Source: Trochalopteron elliotii (taxonomy: Eukaryota; Chordata; Aves; Passeriformes; Leiothrichidae). Taken from it: a stretch of DNA of 64,000 nucleotides. The position numbers and the translations under genes were made by a program. The notes below the pieces were generated by a model, which saw only the letters and a program-made list of their open reading frames with translations, did not search any database and was not told where the DNA came from. Positions 36,564 through 49,619 of this stretch are shown here, piece by piece; the stretch's first letter is position 1; each line of letters begins with the position of its first letter. The stretch covers positions 757,656-821,655 of the forward strand of contig JANPWX010000639.1 in NCBI GenBank assembly GCA_024734555.1. Reading direction: 5' to 3'.

Positions 36564-38150
36564 TCTTTTACACGAGATGCTCCTCCATCTATTTTCTCTA
36601 CTCAAATAGTCTTCCAAGATCTTGGCTACAAACAATTGTGTCAATTTTTTCCATTAATCTCACAGAGACTCAGAAATATAATTCCATATGTAAGTGCTGA
36701 AACAAAGTCTCTGAAAAATTCACGGACACTGTACACCTCACTCATTGTGGACATTGGGAAGGATCACTTCTGGGCTTGTCTTGCTCCAATGCTCTTTTCC
36801 CAAGCTTTCATTATTGGCCTCTGACAGTGACAGGGTGTTTAGCAAGAAGAAGTTCTGGTTTGAGCCAGCATGGCAACCCTATTAATAGTTAATACACTGT
36901 TGAAAGTTCAGCATTTTCATACTAACTACTCTCAAGATTTTCTTGCAATCCTCTGTGATGGGACATTTCTCTAATCCTTCTCACCCCATCTGTAGACCAG
37001 CTGGAGTCTTAACCTGATACATCCCTGGTCTGATGTTGCTTCAGCATATATATAAACTGACTTGCACAAAGTTTTTGCTAACTATTTTAGTTCATCTCTC
37101 TGTATTTTCCCTCTGGGTAGGAAAGCACTGTCACTTATGTCTGTCATTCTGCTGTCTTCGTTCAAGCAGGTTTCCAGAAGAATGCTCTGGAAGCCAAATG
37201 ACTTTGTTTGACTGCAGTGAGTCTTGCTCCTACCTCCCAGCAGAAAACAAACTCTCTCTTGGCTCTTTCTGTTTCCTTCTTGTTCCCACTTAGCTTTTTT
37301 TTTTAACATTCCAAACTTTTCAAGCTGTCACTTGCTGGGTTGCCAGGACCAAGAAGAGATGGCAGGATAAACAAAAGAAACCTGGCTGATGAGTAAATAT
37401 TTATGGGTCCCAGCTAAACTCCTATAGAAAGAAAAAGCTGCTTTGGGTGATTTAGGACTGTCTTGAAGTCCAAAACCTGTTCCCAGCAACTAAAAAGACC
37501 CAGACATAGCTGACAGAGTTTTCAGCCCACTTCTAAACAGGAATTAAGCACCCTTGAACAACAATGAGGAATGGAGCACAAGGAAAGACTGAGACAGGAA
37601 TTTTAACAAAATGGAGAAAATTCAAACAGAGACAGAAGTGCTATGGATCACAGGACTGACGTCCTGACAGAAGGGAACAAGCAATTCTAAAATTACTTAA
37701 TACTTTTTAAAATAGGACCAGGACAGAATTGCACTGAAGCATTTTCTGACCTCAAAGTCTCTCTTTGGGTGTGATTACCCTTTACTAACTTCATGGATTT
37801 TGTCCCTGAAGATCTTTAAAGATTGGAGAAATGTCCTCAAATATATGTCTGAACTCAAAATGACAAAGAGTTTCAGAAGAGGTCCTTGGCCTCAAGAAGT
37901 CTGCAGCTGGAGTTTGGCAGCCATCAGACCATAACACATGCTACATCTGTTGAAGAAAGTTTTCAAATGAATAATGTAAAAATGGTTGAGTGTAAAAAAG
38001 GCAAAGCTAACACAATACTGATCATTTGACCCCTACATGATGACAGTATTATGTACTTTAATTTTATGAGCCATACAAATACTATTACATATTTTAAAAC
38101 ATGCTAAAAAATAAAATTGCACTGTGATGGTGACAGTTTATTGTTTGCAG

Positions 38151-38240
38151 GTGCACAGTTCTGGAGGGCCTGGCCCTCTGAATTAACAAGTGCCAGCACA
38201 GGGAGATACAGACAGCTGTCAGTCATTTTGCCTAAACTAG
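38151..38240 (+). other. candidate exon, 90 bases
   Basis: Acceptor TTTATTGTTTGCAG and donor CTAG/GTAAGA bracket 90 bases. One frame is open throughout, with two bases before and one after 29 codons (starting AQFWRAWPSELTSA, ending SVILPKL); the other two frames close. No family recognised. Moderate splice sites and a single open frame make it a weak candidate. Confidence 0.18.
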
Positions 38241-40032
38241 GTAAGAACCTCTGAGATGATGCAACTAATGTGACACAACAACCAGAACTGAAAAGCACAG
38301 GTGTACTCTAGAGAGTAGATGCACAGAAACACAAAGCTCTACAAGAAGTCTTTTTTAAAAATTTTTTTTTGCTACCCTTGAGAGAACATAGACATAGGAA
38401 AAGCAACTGCTCTGCCTACTATTGTCCGTATTCCTATGTAAGGTTACAGTCACAAATTACTAGACAAGTGGCAGGTATGGGCTAGGTTGTCACAGCCTTG
38501 AAAGGTGTGGTAGTGTCAGAGCTGACAGGAGTATTTCCATGAAGCGTGAAGAAGACATGCTGGTCTCCACAATTCACTAATGTGAAGTCTACCCTTGCAA
38601 CAATATTTCCTGTGAGCAACAGAATTAATGATGCCTATCTTCTCACAGACTTATAATTTTTAATGTCCCTCACCATCTCAGCTGTTTGATTCCTCCCTCC
38701 TCCAAAAGGTTCTGCTTTTCACACATTCACTGTAGTGGCTGTCCAGGTAAGGACAGTCTCTGCTAGAGTCAGGGGAGAGCATAGGTGTGTGCCATCCGAC
38801 CGGGCAACTCCTGCTAAACAGAAGGGACAACAGCTAACCTGCACTTATCCTTCCCTCAGTGGGGGCAATAATTTCAGTTCCTCTTCCTTCCCTGGCCACT
38901 GATTTTCAGACTTGAAGAAAATTAATTATCTATGAGACTCTCATTTGAAATTGTCTGGCAAGTTCAAAAGCCCCCAGGGAGAAGGAAGGCGCAGAAAAAA
39001 CAAAGTGATTGCCTAAGCCTTGTTTCCTTAGGAAACCAGCCTAAACTCATGCTCAAACGAGAAACACCAACTATAGGCTTCCTCTGGTCTGGTCCCTTCA
39101 TCAGCAAACATGAATACTTGCATGGAAACAGAGGAGAGTACAGAGAAGTTAATTTCCAGGGAAGGTTATCCCCTTAAGACACCACTGCTGTTCTTGGCCT
39201 CTTTGGCTAACAGCAGCATCAATACATGCTGCAAATCGGTCTTGCTTAGAGCATATTTAAAATTAGACAACTCTAAACACACTCAAAAGAGCTGGAAGGC
39301 TAACTGGCAGATCTGGGTGAGAAATCACTGTCTTGTCACTAGTAATCTTTCCTCAATGCTAAAAATTTTCCGCTTTACACCTGTATGAACATAGGCCTTT
39401 TGAAGTTGAGAGAGGGAAGGCAAATTCAGGACAGATCTATCCCAGAACCACCTGATGCTCAACACGTAGAGAGTCTGTACCCATCTCTAAAATCTCTAGT
39501 TCGCTGAAAACATATCAAGGATTTGAAGCCTAGACCTTCAGATGTGTTGTTTAAACACCTTAGGGATTATTATCAGGTTGTACCCATGCATCTTTTTGTG
39601 GGAGTTATGACACCTTTGTATAAATATTTTCTAATTTTTGGACCATGCAACTGTACAGCCCATAGATCAGATGTTTCAGGTGGCATGTGGGAGGCCAGGC
39701 TCAAGTAATAATAATAATTGCAAAATTATTCCTATTGAATAAAATTGTGACTAGACCTGTAAATACCCATTTTAGAATGTTCAGTAATATGGTAAAATGT
39801 ACCATTGTTATGTGAGATTGAATATGTGGATCATTGGTCTATAAAAACCAGTACTGGTGGACATAATGAAGACTTGAACCTGTTTTGTTGACTGCCACCA
39901 GAATTTGCATGTTCCTGCAAACGTTTGATTGAAACAATCCAATCATTTTTTTCTCTGATAACATATTTTATCAGAAAAATCCTGAACTCATCTAGTAATT
40001 TGAAACTGTAATAAAAACCAATGCCTTCTCAC

Positions 40033-40083
40033 CCCAGGGAATGACGGTAACACTTCTCCAGCATTCCCATGCTCTTTATGGCA
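40033..40083 (-). other. candidate micro-exon, minus strand, 51 bases
   Basis: On the minus strand ACTTTTCCTCTAACAG leads into 51 bases ending CTGGG/GTGAGA. Length is 17 codons exactly and phase 0 is open (CHKEHGNAGEVLPSFPG). A second frame is open too. Blocks this short with good sites occur by chance in long introns. Confidence 0.15.
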
Positions 40084-40139
40084 CTGTTAGAGGAAAAGTC
40101 CAAGATGTAATTTGATTCCTCCAGGCCTGAATGCTGTTC

Positions 40140-40290
40140 TAGTAGCAGATTACTCTGCTGGCTCCAAATTTAAATTGCTATTTAAATAAATTAGAGACAT
40201 TTTAAACAAACATTAGAAGTTAAAGATTAATCAGATCAATTTATCAGGTAATGAACAAGACTGTGTGCAATTTTTGCTCTAACAGAAATG
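40140..40290. promoter_or_regulatory. candidate conserved non-coding element
   Basis: Repeat-free stretch with CCAAATTTAAATTGCTATTT, AAAGATTAATCAGATCAATT and TAATGAAC words, resembling enhancer cores with homeodomain and TALE-type sites. Texture only. Confidence 0.22.
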
Positions 40291-41990
40291 CACCCAACAG
40301 ATTATTTAACTTTAACACAGAAACCAGAAACAGATTTGCCATCGAACACCCTCCCTGAACCAACCAAAGCAATGATCTTCTTCCACTAACATGAAATGAA
40401 GGGAGAAGGGATAATTCAAGGTGGGGCCAGGGAAAGGGGAATTATTAAAGCCCTTGTATTAAACGCATGTTTTTTGCGCTGAACATTTTAAATTTCACTG
40501 TTTTTTCTCCCATAAATTTCTAATGACTCTACCTGTAACCCCCCATTTCCACCACAGTCATGCTTTAATTCAGAATAGAAGACACCAAAATTACATAAAT
40601 CTCCAATACAAAATAACATTTTGTGTGCAAAGTAAGAGCTGTCATGAAAAAGGTAATGAAGAAGAATAGCTCATACAGAGGACTCTAATGCTATCCAGCT
40701 GCTGCTATATGGCACTCACTGATAAGACTTTGTTTTAGCTTTACAATAGAGAAAGTTTGGGAAAGGTTAAAAATCAAAATACAGGAAGTAAAACGCTTTA
40801 TACTTCATCTGTTACATTTCCTCTTAATTAGCATTTATTTTTTTACATAATTTAGTTTTCCACAAAGAACATGTATTTGTGCCTTTCATTTTTTTTTTTT
40901 TTTAATAAAAAGAGAAGAAACATTTCAAGTGGTGCTTTTTAGGTACATGTTTTTAGGCAGCAATCCTATTTTTCTTGGGAGCTCTAAAGGAATGGATTGT
41001 GCAAGAAGAGAGTAGCACAAAAACTGCATCACAGTTATGCTTTTGGGATATTCTCATCATAACAACACTGGGGCACTACTACCATTCTGTATCTTCTATT
41101 AAAATTAAAAAACTAATACTAAATTTAAAAATGCCAGGAATGTGTAAATAAACTGCTATTATTATGCTTCTTTCTTTTTGCTGTTTAGGCAACAACCACT
41201 GGGAACATCTTGCTGGCAGACATTTTACCAATAACTATGTTGATGACTACATTCATAAACCAAATTTTTCCACAGAACCATAGAAATAATTTTTATATAT
41301 CACAAATAAGCACAGATGTTAAATGCAGATAAGAAGGATAAACCCGGCTTTTCAATTTAACGGAGGAAATACTTTCATGTTAAGGTGCAAATGCAGTAAT
41401 GTGCTGCCTGGCCACAAAATACTAGGATGACCTTGATTAGAATCAGTCTAGAAACAAAAGTGAAACTGACTAAATTATTTTTGTTTGCTAGAGGGGAAAA
41501 CCATGAAAAACTGCAAAAAATGCCCCTAGAGAGAACTTGTAGTGTTAGTATTTCAGTGGCTATATCATGAATACTTGGCACCTTTAAATATGTCTAAAAA
41601 TTATCACCTCTGCAAACAGCTTACCCTATGTAGCAACAATAAATCCCTTCCCCCTATTATTTTTTATAAATAATGTTCCTATAAGAGAGGCCAGAAGAGG
41701 CAGATACCTATCCTATATCAAAAATGACACAAGCTGACAGCGATTGCTGGAGAGCAACAAGAAGCTCCATTCTTCCCTTGCAGTGCATATGCAGTATGCC
41801 ATTAATGTTAAATATGTAGGCTGAAGGAGAGCAAAGCCTCAAGGAGCAGAGCAAACTACACTCCAAGAAAGTCAGCATGCAAACCCATTCACACTGCACA
41901 ACCATTTACTGGCAAGCCAAGCTAACCTGTTAATATCATCCTTTAAAGCACTTTTATTAACCATGGTGATACTAAAGACATATTTGCAAG

Positions 41991-42545
41991 TACTCAAGCC
42001 GACACCAATGATCTCTGAAACAAGCACTATTAGCATCTCCCTGGGGAGGAGTGGGAAAAATGCTAAAGACTCCGAATGGCAAACCTCTGCTAGCAATTAT
42101 ATCAAGAGACAATGAGCATTTGGCAAAAAAAGCCAAGGCGGCTTTGTTGGGGCAGCTTAATGATGTAGGAGCCAAAGAGTTAAAGCGAAGCTGCAGAGTT
42201 GTGCAGAGTGCTGAAACCTTCCTGTTGGGAGTTCCTTTCAGAAGGACTGGGAAAGGAACAGTATTAATAGCTATTGCTGGGCTGCACTTTCCCACAGGTC
42301 TGGACAGGATCTCCACAGCAGTTTTTGCCTTTCTGAAAGGAAGACCTGAAAGAACTGCAGACATTGGAAACCTCTGGGCCTCACAAGGAGGAAACAGGAG
42401 GACCTGAAAGACAAGCCAAGGACTGTGCCAGGCATTATGACTGCCCACAGCTGAATGGCCACAGAGGAGAAAAAGGCAAGGGGGAGGGGGTGAGCCAACA
42501 GAGAAACAGTGAGGAAGAGAAAAAGGCAGCAAGTGAGCAACAGCA
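41991..42545. other. longest open region of the window, unidentified
   Basis: A frame of 186 codons runs on the minus strand (41972-42532) over a 118-codon plus-strand frame (42051-42407). Neither product has a signal peptide, repeat or motif I recognise. The plus frame starts MGKMLKTPNGKPLLAII and contains KKAKAALLGQL; the minus frame is Ser/Pro/Leu-rich with many Cys and begins with hydrophobic sequence. The left half (42050-42200) has three CpG and unusually even composition. It could be a conserved regulatory element, a non-coding exon, or chance openness in a locally GC-richer patch. Confidence 0.25.
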
Positions 42546-45500
42546 GTGCTGATGTCAATGACAGGTAGCCATCACTTGGAGACCACTCAAACAAACCCAC
42601 TTGTCCCCTGAAGAACCTGGAGAAACTTTCTGTCCCAACAGGAAGCTTGCTGGTAATAGGAAAGTATTAAAAAATCCAAGAACCCTCAAACCAAACAAAA
42701 TTCCCCTAAATAGAATTGCTCAAGTTTGTTACACATCACCTCATTTTGCACAGCTGAGTCAAGGTTGTTGTTCTGAAAGAGTTTTAGCTCTGTGAGGCAA
42801 GCAAATGAAAACTTCTTATTATCGCAAGTAGGAGGATTCTTACAAAAACTATAGAGACCTTCAAGTACACAGAGATTCATTTAAATTTCTTCATGGTGAC
42901 AGTAAGTTTCTTTGTCCTCACTGCCACCTACATGATTACCACTCCAGGTAACTTAATCCAAGTTGGAGCTGCAGACCTGCAATGCAGCACAAGTTGTCAG
43001 GAGGAACTGCAGTGTCAAACACCAACACATTCTATTCAGTTACAAGCAGCAGTCAAGCTTTCAAGTCACAGCCCTGTCTCTACCATTGCTGGTCACCTTG
43101 GGTGTGAAGAACTATACTTAATACTGTTGAAAAGAGAACATTTTCAACACCAGAAACAGATATCTTTGATTAGCTTTTTATTAATGACAAGTACTTATGA
43201 CTACATGAATTTGGCCTAATTTGCATTCCTCCTCTCAGACCTGAAGATTAATAAGTTCTATTTGTCATACTTGTGAAAAATTATGCTTGTTGTACCCAGA
43301 TATACCATTCTCTGCATGATTACATGACTAGAAGAAACCCTTGGTAATGCAAAATTCCAAATGAACTGGAGTCAAAGCAAGAGCAGGCAGGAATAGAGAA
43401 TTTTCTCTTATGAGCTTCTCAAAATAATGAGACCCCTTGACTAAACATTTTTAAAGCTCTGTGTTCTGTTCCAATATTAAATAATGTCCCCACATCTGCT
43501 GTCAAATCTTGTAAATTAATCTTTTCTCTAGCCAGAGCTTGTGCTAAGCACTTCCTTCTGCACCTCTTTCTGTTGAGAAACATAAAAACTACCGTGTCCT
43601 GATAAGAAGAAATTGGTGTCTAGGTTAGGTGATCACCTGAAACACAACATAGGAGATTTTACAATTAATAAATGCTGCATCAGATCTGTGCATCCCTTTC
43701 CAGTATGCAAAAGGACGTTAATTATCAACCATGGTTTTAAGTGTATCTTAAAAATTTTGGTTAAAATGTTCCATACAAGCAAGACCTTAGCAGACCACTA
43801 AGGAGAGCTTAATCAAGACAGGAATATTCAGTGGTAAAAACCATCTTTGGGGGGTGGGGGAGCAGGGAAAGGAAGGAGTTTGTCACAATCATTAAATGCA
43901 GACATATTTGTCCATGTTGACTTCTAAATGCAAAAAACTCAGAAAAATAGAAAGCCACTTTTCTATTACAACTTTAAATATTTCTTACATTCAGCTTCAG
44001 GGAAGAGTTGAGGACATTGTATCACAATTACCTTCACATTAGAGATTTGAGCAGGAATAGCCTAAGGATGTTTATTTTAAACAGCAAAATGCTGAGTGAA
44101 GTAAAACGAAGTCATTGTAATGACTGGGGGGGACTTCTTTTTCTCTTTAATGTTCAGAAGATACAGTCTTGCTTGGTATTGTGATATCTATGAGTAAGCA
44201 ATCATTCTACCGATTATTATTATGTTAACAACTGTAAACCACCTACAATTACTAGCATGATCCCTAACCTCTGAGAGGTGGTAATCCAGTATTGGTTGTT
44301 AGCTGTCAAATTTATTTCCCTTTGGTGAAATATACCCTGGATTTAATTACCAGTCATTCTTGATATTTTATGGAGTTGAGCTCAAGTACTGTGGCTCTGA
44401 CATTTAACCCATGACCCTTAAATATTTACCAGGTTTACTGGTTGTGTACAATTATCCCTTCAAGTATATCTCAGATCCATCATTCTGTCCTTGACTTACT
44501 ACTTCAGTCACTCTAAATCAGATACATCTTCTTTCTTCCAATGAAAGGGGAATGCTCAGTTTCCACTATAAAACATGAAAAAATTAAAAGCTACATTTGT
44601 AAGGAATTGTGTGGTGTGGCCAGCATCTGCTAACTGCACTTTTACTGTGTTAGAAGATGGCTTGCATCACAGGGACAATAAATTTCTCTCAGTGCAATGT
44701 TTATTAACAGAAGCATCAAACAAGATTTCTGTTACTGATTATGAGATCAGTGCTCCTCTCTGGTAACAGGAGTGGAGTGCAGGGTGAAAAACAACAATTC
44801 TCTGACATGCTTAAATGATGACACTGAGCCCACACACACTTTTCCATGAGGTCATGTTCCCATGGGTGAGAAGATGACAGTACCAGGGAGTAGCTGTACT
44901 TCAAACAACACAAATAACTTCTCAGAGTTAATGCTTCTCCAAGTTGTAAAAAACACTCCAGATGCTCTGCTGCTCTAGAAGAAGCAGCTGATGGCCCTAG
45001 AAGAGCCATCAATGCAGGAGGGAAAGGGTACCATGCATCCTCCCAGAGGCAAAATCCACCTGCAAGGCCTCCAGGTTTGAAGCAGATAGCCAGGGCCTTT
45101 CCATGGCCATTGAAGCTTCCCAGTTTTGTGCAGAGCTGGAGAGAGAATTCAAATGAATAAAATCTTCTGCAATGGCCTGGGTATGTTTTGCCTCCCTCAA
45201 AAGGCTATTGAGAGTTAGTACAAGATGATTTTAGCTGATAGGGATGGTAGATTACTAGGTAATCTAAAACTTTCCATTGTTAGCAGCCAGCCCAGTTTAA
45301 GATACACAAACTTTCCACTGCCAGTGCTGCTATAGACTAACACAAATGTGAAGAACCTGGCAAAAAGCACAGAAAAACACCAGTCAGCTATAAACAGTAA
45401 TTTTTAAAGTGCAACATGTGACAGTGTTTGCATATGTACCTGTACATACTCAGCTTCTGAAGCAGAATCTGAGCCTGAAAATATTTACACACAGTTATCC

Positions 45501-46907
45501 TTGATTTCACTCAGCATGAGCTGTCACTTCGAGGGGACTGCTCCCATGGCACAGCATATATGCAAGTCTTTGTAGTGGCAGAGCCACTGATACACATAAG
45601 GGGATTTATAAGCAGTTTTCAGCTTTGGAATATTCCTCTAACGCTGTTAATCAGCAACCTGGCTCACAACTGTGTAACCTAACCTCACTGCTTCCCCTCC
45701 AAAATCCAAGCCACTGCACAAAACACATATTAAGAAATTTTCAAGTTAATTATTTATTTGCACGTAGTTATCTTACTTCCAGAAGTGTTTAATTTACAGG
45801 TAATTTGCACTCTATACAATGTGTTGTAAATGAGCATGATAGTCCAGCTGCCTTTAAAAGTTGCATATTCTTTCTATGCATTACCTCTGAAAAAAAAGCA
45901 TTCTAAAATAATTTTTCTTCTGTTACAAATAAATATATAAAGCTTACTTCTAACAGGTAAATGAAATGCCTCATGACCCTCAAACAGACATACATACTTA
46001 CCTCACATGCAAAGGAAAACAAAAGTAATTATTCAACAGCACTGGAATGTTTCAGAGAATTCAAACTCAGATATTCTCTGTTGAGAGTGACTATTCCTTC
46101 CTCCCTTCAGCTATTTCTAAAAACCACAATAAAGTTTAAAAAACTGTAGAGCAAGATGGCTCTTATGCTACTGAATTAGTGTAATTTCCCTTCTTAATAT
46201 ATGGCTTCAAGGAATTCCACTGCATTTGAAAACGTGGTTTTAAGATACGGAACAGAAATATTAGGACTCTGATAAAAGGCACCCTTTTGTGTGTGTGTAC
46301 TTTTTCAGAAGTAATTTAAAGAATTGTTCAGGAATCTTCTTGGATGCAATAAATTGAGAAATAGGAAACAACAGGCTGGTATCAAGGACATAGCTATGGA
46401 ACTGCAAATATTTACAGGCTCAAGTCTTTCAGCTGAATCAGACTTCCTGCAGATGCTAATGTAAGCCTCACTCCCAGAGCAAGAAGTCATAGGATGGAGA
46501 CTCACACAAAGGCATGAAAACGCTAGAAAAAAATCTTGTATAGCATTTTCCCAAGGAATTCCTTTCATTCATCTCAATGGTAGTTGGTCCAATGAGATCA
46601 GCAGAAAAAACCCAGATCCTTCTAGAGCAGTGCCTCAAGGAAATCTGCCCACTCTCTCTGCTATCTACAGACTAAGTTCCCTGTAAAACAAGGGTCATTA
46701 TAACTACCATTGCACTGGGCACTTCACAACTTCGGAAAATGTAAACAACTTTGGGTTCAATTCACACAATTACATGAGCATTCACCATACAAATGGCGCT
46801 TCAGATCTCCTGGAAAAATAAATGTAAGAAAACCCAAAAAACAAACCCCATGTTTATTTCTTCTAGACTTCTCTGATTTTAACCAAAAATACAACCTTTT
46901 CTTGAGA
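42546..46907. other. unique AT-rich DNA, no gene seen
   Basis: No gene or repeat family recognised. Purine-rich sequence lies at the left edge, G-rich sequence near 43850. Near 46001 the minus strand has a consensus donor (GAG/GTAAGTATG) but I find no acceptor that would complete an exon. Confidence 0.5.
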
Positions 46908-46985
46908 TAAGAAAAAAAACCCTGAAAAACCAAAAAGCAAAACAAACAAACAACCCACAACAAACCCACAATACCAAAAAATCTT
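46908..46985 (+). repeat. A-rich low-complexity tract
   Basis: Irregular CAAA, CAAAA and ACCC units resembling the tract at 5161-5305. Opposite-strand Phe-rich frames are compositional. Confidence 0.85.
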
Positions 46986-47816
46986 CCTGATGTTCCGTGA
47001 TGTCCCTAAGTCCCCATATCTATAGTTGTGTGTTCACACTTTAATTATAGAAATGTAAACCATATCATGTTTTCCTCTTTACAGCTGGAAGAAATTCTTG
47101 ACTGAGAGCAAAAAGTAAACATTATAGCATGGCTTGAGTCTGGATAGTACGCAGAGCAATAGCTTTGCAACTGAACAGTGTCCATGTTAATTTCAGTGAC
47201 ATATTAATTAATCCTTCTGACATCTAAATGAATTACTTCATGGTGATCAAAAGCATGAAAGAGAGCATGAGGTCTCCAACAGAGATAACACTTTGAATAG
47301 CATTTCGTTCTAGTGTTAAGGAGATTGGCAACTGAGAAGCTCTTGCTTTACTTATCTCAAAGATGAGGCTAGCTCTGAAGCAATCACAACCTATGCAGAC
47401 CTACACAGCATCTAAAGTGACACAGGGATGCCAAGAGAAACACACAGACCTACTCACTTTCATTAAGAATAACAGCATTAAAGGCAAACTTAGGTCTGCA
47501 AACCTGGTGGAAATGTGCAGCCATGCTGCAAAACCGATTAACTTGGAGACAGAAGGAGCCTCTCATTCTGGGGTTACAAAAACCAATGCAGTTGAAAGTG
47601 TCCGCAATCCACCTCCACTCTGACTTGATCCATAAGAAAAAGTACTATCCTATCCTTTGTAGGTACATCTGAATCCCTCAGCTGTTGCCTATGTCTCTTA
47701 ACTGGTTCATCAATTCCAAAACACCATTTGCTCTTCGCTGATCACCTGAGCTGCAAAATCAGAGCAGAGGCTGTCCTTCTCTGTATGTTTTTTCTCTTTT
47801 CTTCTTCCTTTAATAG

Positions 47817-47920
47817 GACACTGTAGGATACTCAGATAATCCCTGGAATGATCTAAACAAGACTTTAACCAGGGTAGTCTTAAGGATGAAAAACTTACAA
47901 GAAATGAAGCAACAGAACAG
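47817..47920 (+). other. best candidate coding exon, 104 bases
   Basis: A long pyrimidine tract (CTCTTTTCTTCTTCCTTTAATAG overall pattern, 47790-47816) forms a near-ideal acceptor, and the block ends GAACAG followed by GTAAGG, a near-ideal donor. In phase 0, 34 codons are open plus two bases (starting DTVGYSDNPWNDLNKTL, ending NLQEMKQQN). The frame is closed by TAG at the acceptor itself and by TAA formed across the donor, so the open frame spans exactly the block. Composition is charged and Asn/Gln/Lys-rich, plausible for a helical or coiled region. I do not recognise the protein. Introns contain decoys of this kind, so junction reads or conservation are required. Confidence 0.4.
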
Positions 47921-48219
47921 GTAAGGTTATGTGAGAAACCTATCAGTGTAGATATAAGGAACAAAGAAACCTTGACCAAGGAAATCGCCTATTTGCCTTC
48001 AACCAGCCTAATCCAGTTTGCTCTCTGACAACTTTCAGTGCAACCTATGCTTCCATAGGATCCTGCAGTAGAAGCAAAGATACCAAAATAATTTCAGCCC
48101 TGCATTGATTAGCATTGATTGAGAAGCAAGGAAGGGGAGAAAATGTACACAGCTGCTAAAGAGCTCGGGCTGTTTTGTGATCATCATCAGTACTGATACT
48201 GTATATTAGCCAACACAGA

Positions 48220-48252
48220 TGAATCACAGGATGGCTTGGGTTGGAAGAGAAG
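48220..48252 (-). mobile_element. possible CR1 3'-end scrap
   Basis: GAATCACAGGATGGCTTGGGTTGGAAGAG matches the complement of the last ~30 bases of CR1 ('GAATCATAGAATGGTTTGGGTTGGAAGG'). Nothing recognisable as CR1 continues to the right, so this would be an extreme 5' truncation or a deleted copy. Confidence 0.5.
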
Positions 48253-49515
48253 AAAAAATGTCTTTCTCCCTTTTCAGCCCCCAAAGTTGATTGATGTATG
48301 AAAACTATGAAAGGCCTGGGAGCACCATCTACAACCTCACCTTCTAATGAGGAGTTTTACAAACTTGCACTGGCATCTGGAACACCTAACTACAGCATGG
48401 AAGAGGTTATGCAGAGTACAGGTGTGGAGGTCAACATTGCATACGTTACAACACCACTCAGCTTTTCACCATGAAGTATTGCTGCCATCTTGATGTTTCC
48501 ATCCCATTCTGTTCTCTACACTGCAAATGACTCCAGAGTTTCAGACACCAGACAGCTGTCTTACCCATTCTGTGATTCCCCCAAAACAATGTCAGTCAAC
48601 ACTCACAAGTACAGCACAGAAAAATAGGTTTCATAATTGATGCTGCAGTTACGTACTGATTATTCTATAATCCATTGGAAAAATCTGTTGTCTCCAAAAC
48701 ACTGTAAGGAAATACCCAAAGAATTCTTGCATCTTCCAGCATATCTTTATCTGACAAACAGAGCAGTAATTATTTTCCGGTCTTATTGAATTCAGTTTTC
48801 TAAATGACCATTAAAAGGCTCAGATGGCACAGAATCTGCCTGAAATGACAGATTATTATAAGGTCACTAAACAGCTCATCGTGAACTTCCTGATATTTTA
48901 TAAACTAGGCTGCCTTCACATATTGTGACACATGAAGGATTGCAAAACCCCTTGCAACAAAGAACTTTTCAAGGCCTTTTGTCTTTAGTACTAGAAGAGC
49001 TTAGAGGGAGACAGAGTTCTCTGAAAAATATGAGGTTTAGTTTTTCACAATGACGAAGGTGAATCTTAAAGAGTTTTTGTTCTTACTGAAAAGCCTTTCA
49101 ATATAAAGTGGAGCTGACTAGAATCTCCTGTAAGTGATCGCTGGATGAAGACATAATACACAACGCATTTCTTCTTAACCTTTATGCTCTCCGCTCCATA
49201 CTTGCAAAATCCTTCCAAACTAAATCAGGGAAATGACAGAAAATGCACCTTCATGCATTCTTGATTGTATCATGAATGGAGAATTTCTGTCAAAAATCAG
49301 GATGTGCAGTGGTAAGGGTATTTCTGCATTTAAAGCATTTTCCATTTCGAACAAAGGAGAAACCACTCTCGAGTTAGAAAGTCCTCTCTTTGTGTCATAT
49401 TATCAGCTAATAATGGCTCAAAGTGCTATGACTCACTAAAAAGTTATGTATTTTCTTTTATAGTACTACCCCCTCACCAAATCTGGATCATAATGTCTTC
49501 TCTCTTTAGCATAGA

Positions 49516-49554
49516 TAATAAGATCCTGACATTCATCATGTCAGGATCTTATTA
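49516..49554. repeat. perfect inverted repeat, 17-base arms, 5-base loop
   Basis: TAATAAGATCCTGACAT (49516-49532), loop TCATC, then the exact reverse complement ATGTCAGGATCTTATTA (49538-49554). A single strand can fold into a 17-bp hairpin without a mismatch. It overlaps the first copy of a 16-base-period direct repeat (TTAAAAATGTCCCC at 49552-49565 and 49568-49581). The stem is too short for a typical microRNA precursor. It is not part of a recognised repeat. Confidence 0.97.
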
Positions 49555-49619
49555 AAAATGTCCCCTTTTAAAAATGTCCCCCTGTCAGTATAAAAATAAA
49601 TTTTTAAAAATTAAAAACT

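Larger units (their letters stand above)
36564..41990. other. unique AT-rich DNA with possible conserved element
   Basis: No gene recognised. Contains a short AAT array (39705-39718), a T15 run (40889-40903), exon-like blocks at 38151-38240 (+) and 40033-40083 (-), and an enhancer-like stretch at 40140-40290, listed separately. An acceptor at 41187-41188 is followed by 30 open codons and a stop but no donor. Confidence 0.5.

Noticed and set aside
36373..36700. Frames crossing the second gap
   Set aside because: They run through N bases and a low-complexity tract, so the frame is meaningless.
41189..41283. Acceptor followed by 30 open codons and a stop
   Set aside because: No donor, no polyadenylation support and a second frame is open as well; kept only as a note.
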